Part shown: in pieces, positions 1-10,008 of the stretch
How the letters are laid out: each line of letters starts with the position of its first letter
Numbering within the stretch: position 1 is the stretch's first letter
Assembly (NCBI RefSeq): GCF_014644295.1
Contig: NZ_BMKK01000001.1
Location: 434,001-498,000, forward strand
Direction: 5' to 3'
Length of the DNA: 64,000 nt
Source: Emticicia aquatilis
Lineage (GTDB): Bacteria > Bacteroidota > Bacteroidia > Cytophagales > Spirosomataceae
The notes under the pieces: generated by a model
The model's database searches: none
Seen by the model: only the letters and a program-made list of their open reading frames with translations
What the model was told of the DNA's origin: nothing
Program-made: the position numbers and the translations under genes

Positions 1-1
1 C

Positions 2-2299
2 TGGACCGTAAATCAGAAGCGACAGCTAAGTTCTTTCAACAAAAACTACGTCAATCTGATTCAGCGAAACTTGGGAACTTTACCCGAAATCAACATGAGC
101 ATCGAAAAGCTCGGTTGGAAACTTATTTCGCCCGAAGACCGCCCAATTTTACGTGAAAAATACAACGAGGCTTTCACAGGAAAACCACAGTATTTTGAAA
201 TGCACTGGGGAAATATTGACGGTGGCGACGATTGGTATGAGTTTTTTTTGAATCCAATTCTTTCGTCAGAAAGTGGACAAGTGGAAGAGGTTTCTGGCAT
301 TGCCCAAAACATCACTGATAAGAAAAATTCGACGATAACGCTCCAAAAAAGTGAGCAGAAGTTTAGAGATACCATCGAATCATTCATTGATATTTATTAT
401 CGAACCGATTTGGGCGGAAATATCACCATGATTTCTCCGTCGGTGCTAACTCACACGGGATACAGCGTGGGCGAAGTAATGGGCAATAAAGTGGACAAGT
501 TTTTTGAAAATGCCATTGATAGCTCGAAAAATATCAAAGGTTTACTAAAAGCGGGTAGTATTACAAACTTTGAGGTAGTTGTAAAGCGTAAAAATGGCGA
601 ACTCCGCCAGTTTATGCTTAATATACGAATGATTAAGGACTCAAAAGGCATTCCTATTGAGGTAGAAGGTGTGGCTCGTGATATTTCGGAATTAAAGAAA
701 ACTGCCGAAGAATTACTCATAGCCAAAGACGAGGCCGAACGCTCGCTCAAAGTGAAAGAAAGATTCTTGGCAAATATGAGCCACGAGATTCGTACGCCAA
801 TGAATGGAGTAATCGGTATGATAGATTTGATGTACGAAACGCCACTCAACCCTGAGCAGAAAGACTATGTACAGACCATCAAAAAATCGTCGGAGACTTT
901 GCTTACAATTCTAAACGATATTCTTGATTTATCGAAAATCGAAGCGGGAAAAATGGATTTACACAATGCTCCGCTCGATATTAAGGAAATCTTGGAGCGA
1001 TTAGTAGCACTTTTCCGCCAACGAGCCATCGAAAAAAACAACAAAGTCAGCTACCACATAGCCGAAGATGTGCCTGCCTATCTGATAGCCGACCAAACTC
1101 GTTTGTTGCAGATTTTCTCAAATCTTACTTCAAATGCTCTCAAATTCACCGAAAATGGCAGTGTAACTATCTCACTATCAAAGGTCTCTTCCAACGGTAA
1201 AATCCACGTTTTGCGAGGCGAAATTACGGATACAGGTATCGGTATTTCGGAAGCAGACCAAAAACTTTTGTTTGGGGCCTTCCAGCAAGTAGATAATTCG
1301 ACCAAAAAATCATTTGGTGGAACGGGACTCGGTTTAGCTATTTCTCGTGAACTTTGCCGATTGATGAAAGGCGATATGGGTGTGATTTCTGAGCAAGGCA
1401 AAGGCAGCACCTTCTGGTTTACGATTGAGGTTCGCTCAACAACCATCAGCCCAAGCGTGAGCGAAAACAACGAAAACGAAATCAAACTGACCGATTTCTT
1501 CAGTAGTCATACACCAAAAATATTGTTGGTAGATGATAATCAAGTAAACCGTAAGGTTGCCTCCGAGATTCTGATAAAAGCTGGTTGTGAGGTAATTACG
1601 GCCGATAGCGGAGCAAAAGCCATTGAAGTTTTTGGCGAAAAGCACAACTTCGACGTAATTTTTATGGATATTCAAATGCCTGAGATGGATGGTATTGAAA
1701 CTACCAAACGCTTGCGTGAATTATACGGAAGTTCGTTGCCGAAGATAGTTGCCATGACGGCCTACTCAATGCAGCACGACCGAGAAAGATTCTTGAACGA
1801 AGGCATGGACGACTATGTTCCGAAGCCAATTCGTGCATCAATTCTAATTCAGAAAGTGAATGAAATTGTGCCAAACGCAAAGACAAAAACAGAAACCATA
1901 GTAGAAACGCCAAAACCAGTCGAAGTATCGGTAGCTCAAAATACGAATAGCCCGATAAATCCTTCATTACCAACTTTTGATATGGAAGTGGTGAATCAAC
2001 TCAAAGAAATGGTGGGTGAAGAAATGCTAATTTCAGTCTTTGAAGATTTCGAGCGAGAAGCCGAAGAGCAAATTCAAAACGCCAAAAATGCGTATCCCGA
2101 TGATGTAAAAACTATTCAAAGAGAACTTCACACCCTCAAAGGGAACTCTGGAACTATCGGCTTGGCACGCATCCATGACATTACCGAAATCATCGAAGTT
2201 CCTTCAAAAACAGGAGATTTAACTCATTTTCAAGAAAATCTGGTCTTTCTGGAGGAAGAATTTCAGATTTTCAGAGAGAAATATAAGACTTTGCTTTGA
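2..2299 (+). CDS. Hybrid sensor histidine kinase/response regulator with Hpt domain (5'-partial)
   Basis: The frame is open at the left edge, so the real start lies upstream. The first start-like codon (TTG at 71) sits inside a PAS fold and is not credible as the start. Domains in order: end of one PAS with PAC tail (to about 340); a second PAS (about 350-700); HisKA with H-box SHEIRTPMNG (phospho-His codon 782-784); HATPase_c (NLTSNALKF, GTGLGLAISREL); REC (acidic DDN near 1535, phospho-Asp in FMDIQMPEMDG near 1675); C-terminal Hpt (HTLKGNSGTIG near 2140). This is the architecture of a multistep phosphorelay kinase of the BarA/ArcB type. No membrane segment is visible, and the input signal is unknown. 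No partner regulator lies next to it, so an Hpt-to-regulator partner must be encoded elsewhere. Confidence 0.95.
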   Translation, partial: WTVNQKRQLSSFNKNYVNLIQRNLGTLPEINMSIEKLGWKLISPEDRPILREKYNEAFTGKPQYFEMHWGNIDGGDDWYEFFLNPILSSESGQVEEVSGIAQNITDKKNSTITLQKSEQKFRDTIESFIDIYYRTDLGGNITMISPSVLTHTGYSVGEVMGNKVDKFFENAIDSSKNIKGLLKAGSITNFEVVVKRKNGELRQFMLNIRMIKDSKGIPIEVEGVARDISELKKTAEELLIAKDEAERSLKVKERFLANMSHEIRTPMNGVIGMIDLMYETPLNPEQKDYVQTIKKSSETLLTILNDILDLSKIEAGKMDLHNAPLDIKEILERLVALFRQRAIEKNNKVSYHIAEDVPAYLIADQTRLLQIFSNLTSNALKFTENGSVTISLSKVSSNGKIHVLRGEITDTGIGISEADQKLLFGAFQQVDNSTKKSFGGTGLGLAISRELCRLMKGDMGVISEQGKGSTFWFTIEVRSTTISPSVSENNENEIKLTDFFSSHTPKILLVDDNQVNRKVASEILIKAGCEVITADSGAKAIEVFGEKHNFDVIFMDIQMPEMDGIETTKRLRELYGSSLPKIVAMTAYSMQHDRERFLNEGMDDYVPKPIRASILIQKVNEIVPNAKTKTETIVETPKPVEVSVAQNTNSPINPSLPTFDMEVVNQLKEMVGEEMLISVFEDFEREAEEQIQNAKNAYPDDVKTIQRELHTLKGNSGTIGLARIHDITEIIEVPSKTGDLTHFQENLVFLEEEFQIFREKYKTLL

Positions 2300-2307
2300 T
2301 AAAATAC

Positions 2308-2344
2308 AAAAGAGGTAGTGTAAATCCCATACACTACCTCTTTT
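2308..2344 (+). terminator. Rho-independent-type terminator after the hybrid kinase
   Basis: A perfect 15-bp inverted repeat (2308-2322 with 2330-2344) with a 7-nt loop. The stem ends in A/T runs, so it can act as a U-tract terminator. It lies 8 bases after the kinase stop codon. Confidence 0.85.
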
Positions 2345-2578
2345 ATATAACTTAAAATTATCTCCTATCTGTAATTTTTGGCACGGGCTTTCTCATTTTA
2401 CCGCTCAATAAAATATCATCGAGTTTACTCAAAACTTAGCTGCTATTTCCTTACAAGACCCATCAATTTGTTACCTTTAGGGAAAAATACAGTCAAAAAA
2501 AATCCTTCGGCAAAATTTTTGCTGTATGAAATGCACGCTGTTGTCACGATGAAAAAATTGAGCGAGTCCCTTATATAA

Positions 2579-5110
2579 ATGAAAAAAGTAAAAATTTTAA
2601 TACTTACAATGCTTCTACTGACGGGGCAAGGCAAAATGCTATTGGCACAATTTGTCTGCGGTAGTCCCTCGCCAAGCGAAGCACAAAAAAAAGAATTACT
2701 TGAGCTATTTCAGAAGTTTACTCAACAAAAAAATAGCAGAGCAATTACCAATTATAGAGTAGCGGTAAAAGCCAATGTAGTATCGGCCAATAATGCCAGT
2801 AGTTTTTTGAGCGAATCAGATGTGAGGGCGATAATCAATAACGCCAATACGTATCTTCAAAATATCAATATCCAGCTTTATCTCTACAACGATAAAGTCT
2901 ATCAAATCAAAAACGACCAATACGCTGATTTCAAAATAGTCGATGAGGCTGCTCTTCGCCAAGCCAACGACGTTTCTGATGCCATCAATATTTATTTTGT
3001 CAAATATATTACGCTCCAAAACCTCACTATTCTGAGTGGATATGCAGCCTTGCCAAGCTATTCGGCCAGCACTAATCGTATTTTCTATTCATACTTTGAG
3101 CGAACCGAAGACGACTTCAATAACCTAAAAAACAAAACTTTCCTCCACGAAATTGGACATTACTTTGGTCTTTTACATACTTTTCAAGATAGCAATAACC
3201 CAGATATAAGCAAAAGAGAATTAGTCACTCGTGGAGCCGGCTCAAATTGCGTAACAACAGGCGACCAACTTTGCGACACTCCTGCCGACCCTTTTGAGCG
3301 TTTGCCACTTATTTATGCTTATAATTGCGACCAAAAAACACCTGCCGACCTGCAAGATGCCAATGGTGAAACTTTCAGCCCACCCATTGATAATATTATG
3401 TCGTATCAGCAGCGTTGTGGTAATATCTTCACCGAGCAACAATATCAAAAAATGCAAGCTTCGTTTGCTATTCGTTTTTCTCCGCTGGCTGAATATCAGA
3501 TTACTGCAAGAAGTGCTAATTTCCTTACAATCAATACACTCGACAAAAAGGTTTATTGCGTGGGAGATTCTCTAAAAATTAGTTTCGACTTAGAAGGAAT
3601 GTTTGAGAATAACAATCAACTTTTTGTAGATATTTCGGATAAAAATGGCAAAAACTTTCAACGAATTGAATCAAAGTTTGTGGCTGATAAAATTGCCATC
3701 AAGCTGCCATTTTCTCTGCCCGAAGGCGACGACTATCGTGTTCGCCTAACAGCCACACGCCCCGAAACCATCAGTCCAATAAGCGAGCATTTTGCGGTCA
3801 GAACCTACCCCAACGCTACTATTTCAAGTACTAAAAGCAGTATTAATGCTGGCGAAAGTACTGATTTGGTCGTAAGTTTGGGTGGTAGTGGCACTTGGTC
3901 ATTTCAGTTATCGGATGGAACATTGGTAGAGAATTTTCGACAAAATTCATACGTAGTCTCTCGAACTCCCGCCGAAAGCACAACTTATTCGGTAGTTTCG
4001 GTAAAAAACATGTGTGGAACAGGTAGCACAGGCAACTCGGCATCAGTCAATGTAGTTCAGCCACAAATCCAAGCAGAAGCATTATCAACCAGTACGATTT
4101 GCCAAGGTCAAAGCATCAGATTATCAATATCAATAGTTGGAAAACTTTCGAGCAATAGTCAACTCGTCATTCAAATTTCAGACCCAACAGGTAATAATTT
4201 TACCGATTTACCAACGCAAGTTTCGTTGTTTACACTTTCGGCTCAAATTCCTCCTGGTTTTCAAACAGGTACGGGTTATCGTATAAAAGTCGCCGCCAAA
4301 AATACTGAATATTTCAGTTCTGTTCTGGGGCCATTCAGCATCATTACCCCTCCGTCGCCGCCAGTTGTTGTAGAAAACTATAGTTTTTGTCAAAACAGCG
4401 AAACATCGCCTTTAACCGCCACAGGTACAAACCTAAAATGGTACACTGGCGAACTTGACGTAAAACCATTTTTAAATATTACTCCTCCAACGGGAAACTC
4501 AGGTACTTATAGCTACTATGTCAGCCAAAGCAATAGTTATGGGTGTGAAAGTAAAAGAGCCAAAATAAATGTCACAATTATCCCGCTTGCTACTGCAATC
4601 ATCAGTGGTGATGTTTCGATGCTCAAAGGCGACAGCACTTTATTAAACGTAAACCTCACAGGCGAACTACCGATTGAATTAAAGTTGTCAGACGGCCGCT
4701 CATTTATTTGTAATAAAACACCTTTCCCGATTGAGGTAAGACCCACAAAATCAACTACTTACAGCATAAAAGAAATCAAAAACTCGTGTGGTATAGGTAT
4801 TGTAAACGGTAGTGCAAAGATTACAGTTTTAGAGCCATTAGCCGATGAAGAAGCTGTTATAGAGCAAGTAAAAGTTTATCCCAACCCCACAAGCGAGCAA
4901 GTCTTTGTTGAATTTGTGAGTAGCACATCTCAAAATTCAAGCATAAATATCATTGATGTTGGCGGTAAAATAATCCAAACAAGAAATATAAAAGGACTGG
5001 GAAAACAACACGAAGTATTCGATGTGAGTAGTTATTCGGCTGGTATTTATTTCATCAAAACCGACTCCGATAAGCGGGTTTCTATCAAAAAACTTATCAT
5101 CGAAAAATAA
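2579..5110 (+). CDS. Secreted M43-like (pappalysin-type) zinc metalloprotease with T9SS sorting tail
   Basis: Predicted exported protease, 843 aa. Residues 1-24 form a signal peptide ending LLAQ. The zinc site HEIGHYFGLLH places ligands at H190, H194 and H200 with catalytic E191. A Met-turn (NIMSYQQRC, Met274) follows about 80 residues later, as in M43/metzincin peptidases. Residues from about 325 to 770 look like tandem Ig-like modules; two of them share a pattern (LSDG..., STTYS..., NSCG or NMCG) and are probably an internal duplication. The last about 80 residues (VYPNPTSE ... GIYFIKTDS) match a type A T9SS sorting domain, so it should cross the outer membrane and be attached or released. 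The ATG start directly follows an in-frame stop. The substrate is unknown. Confidence 0.9.
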   Translation: MKKVKILILTMLLLTGQGKMLLAQFVCGSPSPSEAQKKELLELFQKFTQQKNSRAITNYRVAVKANVVSANNASSFLSESDVRAIINNANTYLQNINIQLYLYNDKVYQIKNDQYADFKIVDEAALRQANDVSDAINIYFVKYITLQNLTILSGYAALPSYSASTNRIFYSYFERTEDDFNNLKNKTFLHEIGHYFGLLHTFQDSNNPDISKRELVTRGAGSNCVTTGDQLCDTPADPFERLPLIYAYNCDQKTPADLQDANGETFSPPIDNIMSYQQRCGNIFTEQQYQKMQASFAIRFSPLAEYQITARSANFLTINTLDKKVYCVGDSLKISFDLEGMFENNNQLFVDISDKNGKNFQRIESKFVADKIAIKLPFSLPEGDDYRVRLTATRPETISPISEHFAVRTYPNATISSTKSSINAGESTDLVVSLGGSGTWSFQLSDGTLVENFRQNSYVVSRTPAESTTYSVVSVKNMCGTGSTGNSASVNVVQPQIQAEALSTSTICQGQSIRLSISIVGKLSSNSQLVIQISDPTGNNFTDLPTQVSLFTLSAQIPPGFQTGTGYRIKVAAKNTEYFSSVLGPFSIITPPSPPVVVENYSFCQNSETSPLTATGTNLKWYTGELDVKPFLNITPPTGNSGTYSYYVSQSNSYGCESKRAKINVTIIPLATAIISGDVSMLKGDSTLLNVNLTGELPIELKLSDGRSFICNKTPFPIEVRPTKSTTYSIKEIKNSCGIGIVNGSAKITVLEPLADEEAVIEQVKVYPNPTSEQVFVEFVSSTSQNSSINIIDVGGKIIQTRNIKGLGKQHEVFDVSSYSAGIYFIKTDSDKRVSIKKLIIEK

Positions 5111-5122
5111 ACAATCACTAAA

Positions 5123-5154
5123 AAAGCCTTTCCTGCAAACGCAAGAAAGGCTTT
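5123..5154. terminator. Bidirectional terminator between convergent genes
   Basis: Inverted repeat 5123-5136 with 5141-5154, one mismatch, 4-nt loop, flanked by A and T runs. It separates the plus-strand protease from the minus-strand kbp gene, so it can serve both. Confidence 0.75.
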
Positions 5155-5176
5155 CATATAAATTCTCTTTACAAGA

Positions 5177-5635
5177 TTAAAGAGCAGGAATTCTTAATAC
5201 TTGACCTGGATAGATTTTATCAGGGTGTGTAAGCATCGGCTTGTTAGCTTCAAAAATCACAGGATATTTCATCATATCACCGTAGTAAGTTTTAGCAATT
5301 TTTGAAAGTGTATCACCACTCACAACAGTATGGAATTGAGCTTCTGGTTCAGGAGTAGCTACTACCAATTGGTTATCAACTACGTGTACGCCTTCTACAT
5401 TTCCTACTGCTAATGCAATTTTCTCTGCATCTTCTTGCTTGTCAACTTCACCAACTAAGGTTACGGTATCACCAGCAATTTTAACAGTAAGGGTGTTGAA
5501 TGGCAAACCAAGTTTTTGAACGTGAGCCAATAAAGCACTTGCTTTCAATTCTTCTTTTTGTTCTACTGGAGCAGCCTCTTCTTTGTGTCCGAAAAGTTTT
5601 TCGCCCACACCTTTAAAAAATGACATTAATCCCAT
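5177..5635 (-). CDS. kbp: Kbp/YgaU-like BON-LysM protein
   Basis: 152 aa, the usual length for the Kbp (YgaU/LysM) family, with a BON domain (about 30-92) and a C-terminal LysM domain (about 103-151: VVSGDTLSKIAKTYYGD ... DKIYPGQVLRIPAL). The N-terminus MGLMSFFKGVGEKLFG closely follows the E. coli pattern and has no signal peptide, so a cytoplasmic location is expected. In E. coli Kbp is a potassium-binding protein linked to growth under high K+; carrying that role over to this organism is inference. It is a single gene, convergent with the M43-like protease and divergent from the lipoprotein gene at 5976. Confidence 0.9.
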   Translation of the reverse strand: MGLMSFFKGVGEKLFGHKEEAAPVEQKEELKASALLAHVQKLGLPFNTLTVKIAGDTVTLVGEVDKQEDAEKIALAVGNVEGVHVVDNQLVVATPEPEAQFHTVVSGDTLSKIAKTYYGDMMKYPVIFEANKPMLTHPDKIYPGQVLRIPAL

Positions 5636-5975
5636 TTTGTGTAATTTTTGTTTTGGAGTAAATAAAATTTAACTATTACAAATGTATTAAAAACTTAGTT
5701 TCCGCAAGATAAAAATCATTTTTTTTATAAATTTATTTACTTTTCGGTAACAATCCCAGCTTCCTTCTACATTTACATCCCTTCTGACGTAATTTATTCA
5801 GAAAGTAACAAATTATATTTTTTTTCGTTAAATAATTATAATCGCTATTCTCAAACACAAAAAATAAAAGATTTTTTAGGTTTTGATGGTACGAAATTTG
5901 CTCTGTTTTTAGTTGATTTTTCACACAAAACCCTATAAAATTCTATTGAGACAAGTGAAATAAAATTTAGCCAAA
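5636..5975. other. AT-rich divergent intergenic region
   Basis: About 340 bases between two divergent genes. It is strongly AT-rich and must hold both promoters, but I find no clear TTTG/TAnnTTTG pair, no inverted repeat and no supported ORF. Confidence 0.6.
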
Positions 5976-6743
5976 ATGAAAATTGCCTTTGCCGTAACCG
6001 CAGTATCATTAGTTTTTCTGACGATTGCTTGCCAAACTTCAGAAGAAAATATTACCCCAGCTACTAATACAACTACCAATTCGACCAATAATACAACAAC
6101 AACATCCACCACAACAACCGTAAAACCCAGTAGTCAAGAAATATACGATACTTTTGTGAGGCTTGCTTTAAAGAATTCGGCAGGCACTGCAGCAATGACC
6201 ATTAGAAAATGGTTGCCAACCAAAACTCAAATTAAAGTATATTGGGACGGCGGCCGAACCACCACTCTATTGAGTGCTTTAGATAAAGTGATGGCCGACA
6301 TGAATACTTTGAATAAATACAACAAGATGGTCAGAACCGAAGTTGTAGCTGAAGCTGATATTATCATAAACAGAGTTGAAGCGGCCACTCATAATAGCAA
6401 ATATACCAGCTTTCAGGTGAGCAATAGTTCGGTTCAAGGTACTACCTTTACTCAATGGTCGAGCGATGCCATAACCAAAGCAGTAGTTTGGCTTTCGCCC
6501 ACAACACCAAGCAATTTGCAAAATGGTGTTTTACGCCATGAGCTAACACACGCCTTGGGCATTGGTCACACCGAAAATACAAAGTCGATAATGATACCCG
6601 TGATGAGTAGTAATAATTATGATTTTAATACTTTTTCGATTTTAGACCAGCGAATCATACAAATCTTGTCTGATAATAGAGTAAAACAAGGAAACACCGA
6701 AGCAAATATTAGTGCCGTAATAAAGGAATACGCCGCCAAATAA
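5976..6743 (+). CDS. Lipoprotein zinc metalloprotease (matrixin-like)
   Basis: 255 aa with an SpII lipobox (TIAC, Cys19 as lipid anchor), then a Thr/Asn-rich linker (about 28-50) that would hold the catalytic domain off the membrane. The zinc motif HELTHALGIGH (H188, E189, H192, H198) is the metzincin form HExxHxxGxxH, followed closely by a Met-containing turn (SIMIPVMSS). It is small for a metzincin and has no extra binding domain. Likely a surface or periplasmic protease; the substrate is unknown. It stands alone between kbp (divergent) and an NTF2-like gene 130 bp downstream. Confidence 0.8.
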   Translation: MKIAFAVTAVSLVFLTIACQTSEENITPATNTTTNSTNNTTTTSTTTTVKPSSQEIYDTFVRLALKNSAGTAAMTIRKWLPTKTQIKVYWDGGRTTTLLSALDKVMADMNTLNKYNKMVRTEVVAEADIIINRVEAATHNSKYTSFQVSNSSVQGTTFTQWSSDAITKAVVWLSPTTPSNLQNGVLRHELTHALGIGHTENTKSIMIPVMSSNNYDFNTFSILDQRIIQILSDNRVKQGNTEANISAVIKEYAAK

Positions 6744-6873
6744 AAATAATCATTTGGCTATCAGCATCATAAAAACAAAACTTAGTCAATTTTTAAATTT
6801 AGAAATTAGATAATAGCAATAGTAAAAAAATATTTTCGTTAATTTACCACAAGATTAAAACATATCTATACCG

Positions 6874-7422
6874 ATGAAATTGAACAAATCATTATTTGCA
6901 TTGATAGCTTTATTGGGTATTTCGGTAAGCACCTTTGCTCAATCAGAAGACGACGCTATTAAAGAAACAATCAATAATTACTTAGATGGCGGTGCTGTGG
7001 GCGACACGGCTCGTTTGAATCGTGCATTTTTTCCTTATGCCAATCTCCGTAATTTGAGTAAAGAAGGGAAAGTTTCGGAAATGCCGGTGAAAAAATTCAT
7101 TGCTGCCGTGCCTGCGGGTGGAGCAAAATGGACAAGCAAAATTGTAAATTATAGCTATGCTGGCACTGCAGCTACGGCCGTAACCGAAGAAGAATTACCA
7201 ACTTTCAAATTCGTTGATTTCTTGAATCTCTTGAAAATCAATGGCGAATGGAAAATCGTAAGTCGTGTGTATTCGAGAGTTGAGAAAAACGTAGCAGTTG
7301 CTTCTTCAAGCCCAAGTGGTGGCGGTTTCTCTACTGCATCATCAGTAGCACCTGCTAAAGGAAATGCAGCAGCCAAAAAACCAGCTCCAAAACCAAAACC
7401 TTCGGATGATGGTTGGAAGTAA
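6874..7422 (+). CDS. Exported NTF2-like/lumazine-binding-like protein
   Basis: 182 aa. A signal peptide (1-22, ...STFAQ) is followed by an NTF2-like fold of about 110 residues (EDDAIKETINNYLDG ... INGEWKIVSRVYSR), as in the putative lumazine-binding family common in Bacteroidota. The last about 40 residues are low complexity, rich in Ser/Gly/Ala and then Lys/Pro, and look like a disordered tail. No catalytic residues can be assigned. Its stop codon abuts a GC-rich repeat (7421-7446) and a terminator. Confidence 0.7.
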   Translation: MKLNKSLFALIALLGISVSTFAQSEDDAIKETINNYLDGGAVGDTARLNRAFFPYANLRNLSKEGKVSEMPVKKFIAAVPAGGAKWTSKIVNYSYAGTAATAVTEEELPTFKFVDFLNLLKINGEWKIVSRVYSRVEKNVAVASSSPSGGGFSTASSVAPAKGNAAAKKPAPKPKPSDDGWK

Positions 7423-7446
7423 CCCCCATCCCCTAAAGGGGAGTAA
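7421..7446. repeat. Short interspersed repeat, CCCCTAAAGGGG type
   Basis: Core palindrome CCCCTAAAGGGG next to a C-rich block, directly after (and overlapping) the stop codon of the preceding gene. A related copy, inverted relative to this one in gene context, lies inside the DUF6029 signal-peptide region at 24617-24650. Confidence 0.6.
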
Positions 7447-7456
7447 TTGATATACA

Positions 7457-7486
7457 ACAAAAGCCAGCAGGAATGTTGGCTTTTGT
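7457..7486 (+). terminator. Terminator after the NTF2-like gene
   Basis: 13-bp stem (7457-7469 with 7474-7486, one G-U pair) closed by a GGAA tetraloop, with flanking A and T runs. Confidence 0.8.
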
Positions 7487-7530
7487 GCTTTTTGTGGGTG
7501 TAGAACAATTCAAATTTATCTTAATGCTGG

Positions 7531-7640
7531 AAGGTTTTTAACGCACTTAGGGAAGAGAGAAGCCCTTCCCTGTTTGAGAGCTTCGTCTTTATTAATAGGG
7601 CGATGCCCTATCTTAATTTCTAAAGACCCTTACAGGGTTA
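7531..7640. repeat. Cluster of short hairpins, possible degenerate MITE
   Basis: Three small inverted repeats in about 100 bases: AGGGAAG/CTTCCCT (7549-7555 with 7565-7571), TAGGGCGATGCCCTA (7596-7610) and ACCCTTACAGGGT (near 7626). The GGGCGATGCCC core and an AGGTT...AACGCA flank resemble parts of the element at 42657-42862, so this may be a decayed relative. Confidence 0.45.
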
Positions 7641-7682
7641 GCCATTACAAGCTTTTTATTGTGTTTGTCGCATATTAATCTT

Positions 7683-8399
7683 TCAAATCTTCGACAAAAA
7701 ATTAGTTACGACCTTGGCACTTTCGGCTTGTTTTTCAAACATTCCTGCGTGAGCTACACCTTCTAATATCACACTGTGGTTATTTTTTAATAAAGCTATT
7801 TGTTCTTGGGCAGCCAATTTCGGCACGAAAGTATCTTTTTCACCCGCTAAAATCATAATTGGGTACGTGGCATCTTTCAAAACCTTGGTTTTATCTTCAC
7901 GCCCACGCATAGCAACTTGGGCATTCATCAGGGCCTCTTTCGGGAAATAGGCATAACTTTCGATTTGCTTTTCGATAAAATCAGCATTTTTCTCCTTAAA
8001 TTCTTCGGTAAACATATTCGGGTAAAATCCTTTGATAAATTTGGCCGTACCTTGCTGGTCAATCACACGAGCGGTTTTGAGGCGAATTTCTTTACGCTCT
8101 TCGTTATCTGCATAAGCCGAAGAATGAAAAAGTCCTAATCCTAAAACTTCTTTCGGAAATTTTTCAGCATAAGCCAAAGCGATGTATCCACCCATCGAAT
8201 GACCAATGATTACAGATTCGGAAATACTGTTTTCATTCGTATATGCTTTTAACCAATCAGCATAGCCATCAATACTTTCGATATTAGTCAATGATGAGTA
8301 ATCGGGGCAAAAATAAGTATGTTCGCTGGGTAAAAGTTTCAAAAAATCAGTCCAAACTGTGGCATCTTCGCCAAAACCGTGTAAGAAAATAACGTTCAT
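7683..8399 (-). CDS. Alpha/beta hydrolase
   Basis: 238 aa alpha/beta-hydrolase fold enzyme without a signal peptide. Oxyanion region LHGFGED near residue 6; nucleophile elbow GHSMGG with Ser68; acid in AGEKDTFVP near residue 190; catalytic His in EGVAHAGMFE near residue 217. The length and lid region are typical of small esterase/BioH/MhpC-like enzymes, but the substrate cannot be read from the sequence. The gene is monocistronic, about 150 bases downstream of clpX on the same strand, with the clpX terminator between them. Confidence 0.85.
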   Translation of the reverse strand: MNVIFLHGFGEDATVWTDFLKLLPSEHTYFCPDYSSLTNIESIDGYADWLKAYTNENSISESVIIGHSMGGYIALAYAEKFPKEVLGLGLFHSSAYADNEERKEIRLKTARVIDQQGTAKFIKGFYPNMFTEEFKEKNADFIEKQIESYAYFPKEALMNAQVAMRGREDKTKVLKDATYPIMILAGEKDTFVPKLAAQEQIALLKNNHSVILEGVAHAGMFEKQAESAKVVTNFLSKI

Positions 8400-8500
8400 A
8401 TTGATTGTAGATTTAATTTGAGAAATATGCTGTGCTTAATTGACTAACCACAAAACGCCCAAAGTATTGTACAAAGGTCGCAAAGAAAGTTTTAAATAAA

Positions 8501-8532
8501 AAAGTCTCATTTCGCAAGCAAAATGAGACTTT
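8501..8532 (-). terminator. clpX terminator
   Basis: 12-bp perfect inverted repeat (8501-8512 with 8521-8532) just past the clpX stop on the minus strand, ending in A/T runs. Confidence 0.8.
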
Positions 8533-8552
8533 AGAAGAAAATATTATTAAAA

Positions 8553-9815
8553 CTAAGCAACCAATTTTAGCTGATAAAACGCCGAACGCTCAAACATATT
8601 TTGGGCGTAGTCAAGCGTAATCGTAAAGTTTTTGATTGACTTGTCAGAAGGAATTTCGTACATAATATCGGTCATGATTGCTTCACAAACCGAGCGTAAG
8701 CCCCTTGCACCGAGTTTAAACTCCATTGCTTGGTCAACGATAAACTCCAATACTTCTTCCGAAAATTCGAGTTTTACATCTTCCATCGCAAAAAGTTTTT
8801 TGTATTGTTTTACCAAAGCGTTTTTAGGCTCGGTAAGGATTCTACGAAGTGCCGAACGGTCGAGCGGGTTGAGATAAGTCAACAAAGGCAAACGACCAAT
8901 CAATTCAGGAATCAAACCGAATGATTTTAGGTCTTGTTGAGTCACGAAACGCAGCAAACTTGTATCTGTCGAAAGGTCGATATTTTTACCAGTATTAGAG
9001 AACCCAATCGGACGAGTATTCATACGCTTGCCAATGTGGCGGTCGATACCATCGAAAGCCCCTCCACAAATAAACAAGATATTTTCGGTATTTATCTGAA
9101 TCAATTTTTGCTCTGGGTGTTTGCGTCCGCCTTGCGGTGGCACGCTCACGATTGAGCCTTCCAATAATTTCAGAAGTCCTTGTTGCACACCTTCACCGCT
9201 TACATCACGCGTGATAGAAGGATTATCGCCTTTGCGGGCAATTTTATCAATTTCATCAATATAAACGATACCACGCTCGGCTAATTCTACATTAAAATCG
9301 GCCGCTTGAAGCAATCGACTCAAGATACTTTCTACGTCTTCGCCCACATAACCCGCTTCGGTAAGCACCGTTGCGTCGGCAATGGCAAATGGCACTTGAA
9401 GCACCTTTGCAATCGTACGAGCCAAGTAGGTTTTACCCGTACCAGTTTCGCCAACCATGATGATGTTCGACTTCTCAATCATTACATCGTCTTCACGTTT
9501 TGGCTGAGTTAGGCGTTTATAATGGTTATATACTGCCACACTCAAAACCTTTTTGGCTTCATCTTGCCCAATAATAAATTGGTCAAGGTGATTTTTGAGT
9601 TCAACTGGCGGTCTTAAATCAAACTTTGGTAATTCTGATTTCTTTTTCTTTTCTTTTTTCTGCGGAGCAACTCCACCATTTAATTCTTGTTGTACTAATT
9701 GAAAACCTTGTTCGACACAAAAATTACAGATATTAGCTTCTGACCCAGATATTAATAATTCAACTTCGTTTTTACGTCTGCCACAAAAAGAGCAATAAGC
9801 TTGTCCAGCATTCAT
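8553..9815 (-). CDS. clpX: ATP-dependent Clp protease ATP-binding subunit ClpX
   Basis: 420 aa, full length for ClpX. The N-terminal zinc-binding domain has C8, C11, C30 and C33 (YCSFCGRRK ... ICNFCVEQG). The AAA+ module shows Walker A GETGTGKT and Walker [11 protein letters not shown], then a GAFDGI pore-region segment and a C-terminal D2 small domain ([15 protein letters not shown] carrying sensor 2). ClpX unfolds tagged proteins and feeds them to ClpP in the cytoplasm. clpP is not adjacent here; the usual clpP-clpX pairing is broken, since the upstream neighbour is 190 bases away and unrelated. ATG start at 9815. Confidence 0.98.
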   Translation of the reverse strand: MNAGQAYCSFCGRRKNEVELLISGSEANICNFCVEQGFQLVQQELNGGVAPQKKEKKKKSELPKFDLRPPVELKNHLDQFIIGQDEAKKVLSVAVYNHYKRLTQPKREDDVMIEKSNIIMVGETGTGKTYLARTIAKVLQVPFAIADATVLTEAGYVGEDVESILSRLLQAADFNVELAERGIVYIDEIDKIARKGDNPSITRDVSGEGVQQGLLKLLEGSIVSVPPQGGRKHPEQKLIQINTENILFICGGAFDGIDRHIGKRMNTRPIGFSNTGKNIDLSTDTSLLRFVTQQDLKSFGLIPELIGRLPLLTYLNPLDRSALRRILTEPKNALVKQYKKLFAMEDVKLEFSEEVLEFIVDQAMEFKLGARGLRSVCEAIMTDIMYEIPSDKSIKNFTITLDYAQNMFERSAFYQLKLVA

Positions 9816-9948
9816 TCGAGCGTATTTTTTTGATTTATCCTACAAAATTACGAAAAATGTTTGGCTTTAGGTACTAATGGAGAACGAAGAATGTATAATT
9901 AAGAATCTAACCAACAACAGCTTAAAGGTATCTTTCATAAATCAACAA

Positions 9949-9977
9949 AAAAGCCCCTCGAATATCAAGGAGCTTTT
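9949..9977 (-). terminator. Terminator after the MpaB-like gene
   Basis: 10-bp imperfect inverted repeat (9949-9958 with 9968-9977) flanked by A/T runs, downstream of the minus-strand gene ending at 10009. Confidence 0.65.
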
Positions 9978-10008
9978 CAAACCTAAACCCTAACAACTTG
10001 AAAATCAA

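Noticed and set aside
2378..2578. 66-aa ORF directly upstream of and in frame with the M43-like protease
   Set aside because: It ends with a stop just before the protease ATG, its start codon is weak, and the composition has no signal or domain; it is the leader region of the protease gene, not a gene.
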